Source of the DNA: JBKEAJ01 sp047972135
GTDB taxonomy: Bacteria; Bacteroidota; Bacteroidia; Bacteroidales; Prolixibacteraceae
Direction of reading: 5' to 3'
DNA length: 8,587 bases
Assembly: GCA_047972135.1 (NCBI GenBank)
Contig: JBKEAJ010000037.1
Span: 1-8,587, forward strand
A model generated the notes under the pieces. That model was given only the letters and a program-made list of their open reading frames with translations, searched no databases and was not told where the DNA came from. Shown one piece after another: positions 6,061 to 8,587 of the stretch. The position numbers and the translations under genes are program-made. Position 1 is the stretch's first letter, and each line of letters opens with the position of its first letter.

Positions 6061-8058
6061 TTAGGCTTGTTCTTCCTCTGCATTTCCAAAAAGCTCGGCT
6101 ATATCGGCAATTTCTTCCGAACGACCCATAATGTAGGCTATGTCGTCGGTTTCCAAAGAGAAATCTGCCGTAGGATGTTCTATCAGCTCCTCATGGCGCA
6201 GTACGGCGATAAGTGTAATGCCATAGTTGCGACGTAGATGTAATTCCTTGAGAGAGCGAGTGATAAGTGCAGAATTCTCGTAAACCTTGAAAGACACGAT
6301 GTTGAGATTTGGAAGCTCACTGAGCAGTTGTAAGGATTTGTTTTCTTTGTAGCCTTCTCGGATAAGTCCGTAGTTATCACCTTTTATTTTTCTGATTATT
6401 TTATTTATATCACGCTGTGGTACAAGTTTTTTGCTGAGTACTCGTTCGAACATTGAGACTGCTGTTTCAAATTCTTCGGGAATGACCTGATTTGCACCTA
6501 TGTTGTAGAGCTCCTCTATGTCAAATACATATTTGGTGCGTACTATTATCTCTGCATGATGATTGATATGTCGGATTTTCTCAATGATACTCATCGCTTC
6601 TATTCTTCGCCCGATTGATATTACTACTATTGCTGCTGTGTCGACATGTGCTTTCATCAACACCGGCTCATTAATGGCATCGCCGTAGATGGCAACGTCG
6701 CCGTCTTTTTGTTGTGCTTGTGCTTTTGCTGGGTCAAAGATGATTGAAATATAGGGCATTTCAACGTGTTTTGCCATGAGTGCCAAGCTCTTAGAACGAG
6801 AATCCTTGCCTATGAACACTGCGTGGTTTTGATAATTGGGAACTTCTGCTTCGGGAAGTGGAAATATACCATTCACAACGACTTTAGGTAATGATAGTTT
6901 TTTAAGTAAAATATTGGCGAGTCTCGATGAGCCTAACATTAATAAAGGAGTGAGCGACATGCTTATTATTGCAACCGATAGAAATAGTTGATAGTTTTCT
7001 GCCGAAATAATATTGAATTTCATCCCAGACTGGGCAAGGATGAATGAAAATTCACCCACCTGACAAAGAGATAGAGCAACCATTACAGTGCCTTTGAATG
7101 TATGTCCCAGCAAAAATGCCGTTCCTCCTGCAACAAGGGCTTTTAGTGTCAGCACTGCTACCACTGTCCCAAAAACTAAAAAGGGATTGTCTATTACGTA
7201 GTTGATGTTGAGTAACATGCCGATGCTGACGAAAAAGAAACTCGTAAATATGTCCTTGAATGGTATCAGGTTGGAGAACACATTGTGGCTGTACTCAGAA
7301 TCAGAAATCATCAAGCCTGCCAAAAATGCCCCAAATGCCAATGATATGCCCATGCTGTGAGTCAGCAAAGCAACAGAAAGACAAATGACAAAGGTAGTCA
7401 TCATAAATAGCTCCTGATTTTTTGTAAAAGCTATCATTTTTAATATACGTGGTATCAGCCATCGGTTTCCCACATATACGAGGCTTACAAGAACTACGGT
7501 TTTGCCCAATAGCAGTAAAAGCTCCTGAGAAGGATTGCCCGACTGCCCCGCAAGCATAGGCGTAAAAAGCATCAGTGGGATGAGTATAACATCCTGAAAA
7601 ATTAGTATTCCTACCACCGTCCTTCCGTAATTGGATGATATGTCAGAGCGTTCTTGCAGTAGCTTTAAAACTACCGCTGTGCTGCTCAGTGCTGTGAGAA
7701 AACCAACAAATAATGCAGCGCGCCAATCTACTAGATAATGCCAAGTGAGTAGGAGTGTGATGCCGGCAGTGAGGAGTAGCTGTAAGAAACCTCCCATAAA
7801 CACCACTTTGCGGATTTTCATCAGATGCTTGATCGAAAATTCCAGGCCAATGGTAAACATAAGCAGGACAACTCCAATTTCTGCCATCAGCTCGATAGAG
7901 TGCTGTTCTTTGATAAGACGTAGTGCAAATGGACCTGCAACTACCCCTGTCAGCAGGTAACCGATGATTGTTGGTATCCTAATTTTTGTAAAAATGTAGT
8001 TTACAAAAGTAGAAAGTGCAAAAATTACAGCTATGTCGAAAAGCAATCCTAATTCCAT
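6061..8058 (-). CDS. CPA2 cation:proton antiporter, KefB/KefC-like, with RCK domains
   Basis: This 665-residue inner membrane protein has an N-terminal Na+/H+ exchanger domain of about 12-13 membrane segments (residues 1-385). It carries the CPA2 signatures TALSSTAVVLK (122-132), IFQDVILIP (153-161) and VGEFSFIL (334-341). A cytoplasmic TrkA-N/RCK domain follows (about 411-535: IYGDAINEPVL, IIVRTKYVFDIEELYNIGANQVIPEEFETA) and then a TrkA-C domain (about 575-655). The family moves K+ or Na+ out in exchange for protons under nucleotide or thiol control. The ion cannot be decided here. The RCK Rossmann loop reads FIGKDSRSKS where relatives have a GxGxxG motif, so nucleotide control may be changed. 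The ATG at 8058 is supported by AAGGA about 5 bases upstream. The gene converges on the truncated ATPase, and its TAA begins the base after the remnant ends. Confidence 0.92.
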   Translation of the reverse strand: MELGLLFDIAVIFALSTFVNYIFTKIRIPTIIGYLLTGVVAGPFALRLIKEQHSIELMAEIGVVLLMFTIGLEFSIKHLMKIRKVVFMGGFLQLLLTAGITLLLTWHYLVDWRAALFVGFLTALSSTAVVLKLLQERSDISSNYGRTVVGILIFQDVILIPLMLFTPMLAGQSGNPSQELLLLLGKTVVLVSLVYVGNRWLIPRILKMIAFTKNQELFMMTTFVICLSVALLTHSMGISLAFGAFLAGLMISDSEYSHNVFSNLIPFKDIFTSFFFVSIGMLLNINYVIDNPFLVFGTVVAVLTLKALVAGGTAFLLGHTFKGTVMVALSLCQVGEFSFILAQSGMKFNIISAENYQLFLSVAIISMSLTPLLMLGSSRLANILLKKLSLPKVVVNGIFPLPEAEVPNYQNHAVFIGKDSRSKSLALMAKHVEMPYISIIFDPAKAQAQQKDGDVAIYGDAINEPVLMKAHVDTAAIVVISIGRRIEAMSIIEKIRHINHHAEIIVRTKYVFDIEELYNIGANQVIPEEFETAVSMFERVLSKKLVPQRDINKIIRKIKGDNYGLIREGYKENKSLQLLSELPNLNIVSFKVYENSALITRSLKELHLRRNYGITLIAVLRHEELIEHPTADFSLETDDIAYIMGRSEEIADIAELFGNAEEEQA

Positions 8059-8091
8059 GCAAATCCTTTTTGTTTACAAATTGATATATGT

Positions 8092-8099
8092 CAAATATA
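8092..8099 (-). promoter_or_regulatory. Possible -7 box of the antiporter gene
   Basis: The minus strand reads TATATTTG here, a perfect TAnnTTTG, about 34 bases before the antiporter ATG. No TTTG or TTG is found 19-21 bases further upstream, so only half of the promoter is supported. Confidence 0.35.
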
Positions 8100-8210
8100 G
8101 TAAATATAGTTGGGTTTGGTGTAGTACTGTATAAAAAAGTAATTATTTTTTCGTTTTACTTGTTGTTGTAAGTTAATCTTGTAATATTGTCTGAGGTTTT
8201 TATTTTTTAT

Positions 8211-8251
8211 GCTTTGCAAATTTGTGACATTGAGGATGTTTTGTGCAAAGC
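8211..8251. repeat. Inverted repeat between miaA and the antiporter gene
   Basis: GCTTTGCA (8211-8218) and TGCAAAGC (8244-8251) are exact complements. A smaller ACAT/ATGT pair around TGAGG lies within the 25-base interval. It begins 11 bases after the miaA stop. On the minus strand it is followed by A-rich rather than T-rich sequence, so it is not a standard intrinsic terminator for miaA. It may be a 3' end stabilising hairpin or a protein-binding site. Confidence 0.5.
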
Positions 8252-8261
8252 AAGCTTTTAG

Positions 8262-8587
8262 TTATTTTTGAAACAATCCAACAATCTTCTCAACTTTTTC
8301 TGCGTGTGGCAGATTGCCGTCTAGCCAGTTGATGGCGAAGCCCCTTCGCTCCATGCCTCTGAACCATGTCATTTGGCGTTTTGCAAACTGGTGAATAGCG
8401 ATTTCTAGTTTCTCTTCCATCTCTTGCTTGCTGATTACGCCTGTTACATAGAGAGTTATAAACTTATATTCCAGCCCGTAGTAGATTAGTGTCTCGGGCT
8501 TTATTCCTGATTTTAGCAGGCTTTCCACTTCGGTGGTCATGCCTTCCTTAAATCGACGTTGCAGCCGTTCAGTAATTCTCTTACGAC
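8262..8587 (-). CDS. miaA: tRNA dimethylallyltransferase MiaA, C-terminal part
   Basis: The last 107 codons of a gene that enters from the right edge, open to base 8585 and ending at a TAA at 8264-8262. MiaA transfers a dimethylallyl group to A37 of tRNAs that read codons starting with U. The visible tail has RITERLQRRFKEGMTTEV, YYGLEYKFITLYVTG, AIHQFAKRQMTWFRGM and INWLDG, the usual C-terminal order of the family (an AKRQ-TWFR segment followed by a short strand). The N-terminal P-loop and substrate residues are outside the window. The internal ATG at 8540 is not the start. No defects are visible in this part. Confidence 0.93.
   Translation of the reverse strand, partial: RKRITERLQRRFKEGMTTEVESLLKSGIKPETLIYYGLEYKFITLYVTGVISKQEMEEKLEIAIHQFAKRQMTWFRGMERRGFAINWLDGNLPHAEKVEKIVGLFQK

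Noticed and set aside
8211..8251. Intrinsic terminator of miaA
   Set aside because: On the minus strand the hairpin is followed by A-rich sequence instead of T residues, and the loop is long.

Overview
The window looks like a chromosomal segment of a Bacteroidota species, most likely order Bacteroidales. The evidence is a TAnnTTTG-type -7 promoter box placed exactly where a TPP riboswitch transcript should start, mostly weak or absent Shine-Dalgarno sequences, AT-rich intergenic DNA, and family types typical of that group (NamZ/DUF1343, a DUF4143-type AAA ATPase remnant, a CPA2 antiporter with an RCK tail). No species assignment is possible from sequence reading alone.

Layout. Bases 2-286 are the 3' end of a NamZ-like exo-muramidase gene. 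It converges, across a shared hairpin terminator (299-327), on a small minus-strand gene (353-571) for a secreted protein made of five 8-residue Cys/Lys/Glu repeats. Bases 821-3966 form a thiamin salvage and coupling operon: promoter, TPP riboswitch, intrinsic terminator, then thiM, thiE, tenA and thiD. The first three genes overlap and thiD follows after 32 bases. ThiM phosphorylates salvaged thiazole alcohol. TenA recovers the pyrimidine (HMP) from thiamin breakdown products and ThiD phosphorylates it twice. ThiE joins the two halves into thiamin phosphate. The riboswitch-terminator shuts the operon down when TPP is abundant.

Bases 4085-6060 are a decaying island. It holds a DUF1254/DUF1214 lipoprotein gene that keeps one frame over about 1.4 kb but has four in-frame stops and a probable ATG-to-ATA start loss. 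Next comes an intergenic repeat composite, and then three exact 13-base direct repeats spaced 22 bases apart with a promoter-like sequence over the first copy. The island ends with the N-terminal stub of an AAA ATPase carrying a frameshift, a stop and a 3' truncation.

On the minus strand, 6061-8058 encode a full-length CPA2 (KefB/KefC-like) cation:proton antiporter with RCK domains in which the usual nucleotide-binding glycine motif is absent. Its gene lies downstream of the 3' end of miaA (8262-8587), separated by about 200 bases that contain an 8-base inverted repeat and a likely -7 box.

The most interesting items are the 22-base-period repeats over the ATPase promoter, the uniform G:C-to-A:T character of the lesions in the DUF1254/1214 pseudogene, the antiporter with an altered RCK motif, and the repeat protein whose amino acid repeats are identical although their codons differ. 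I did not find convincing evidence of a complete new defence or mobile system.
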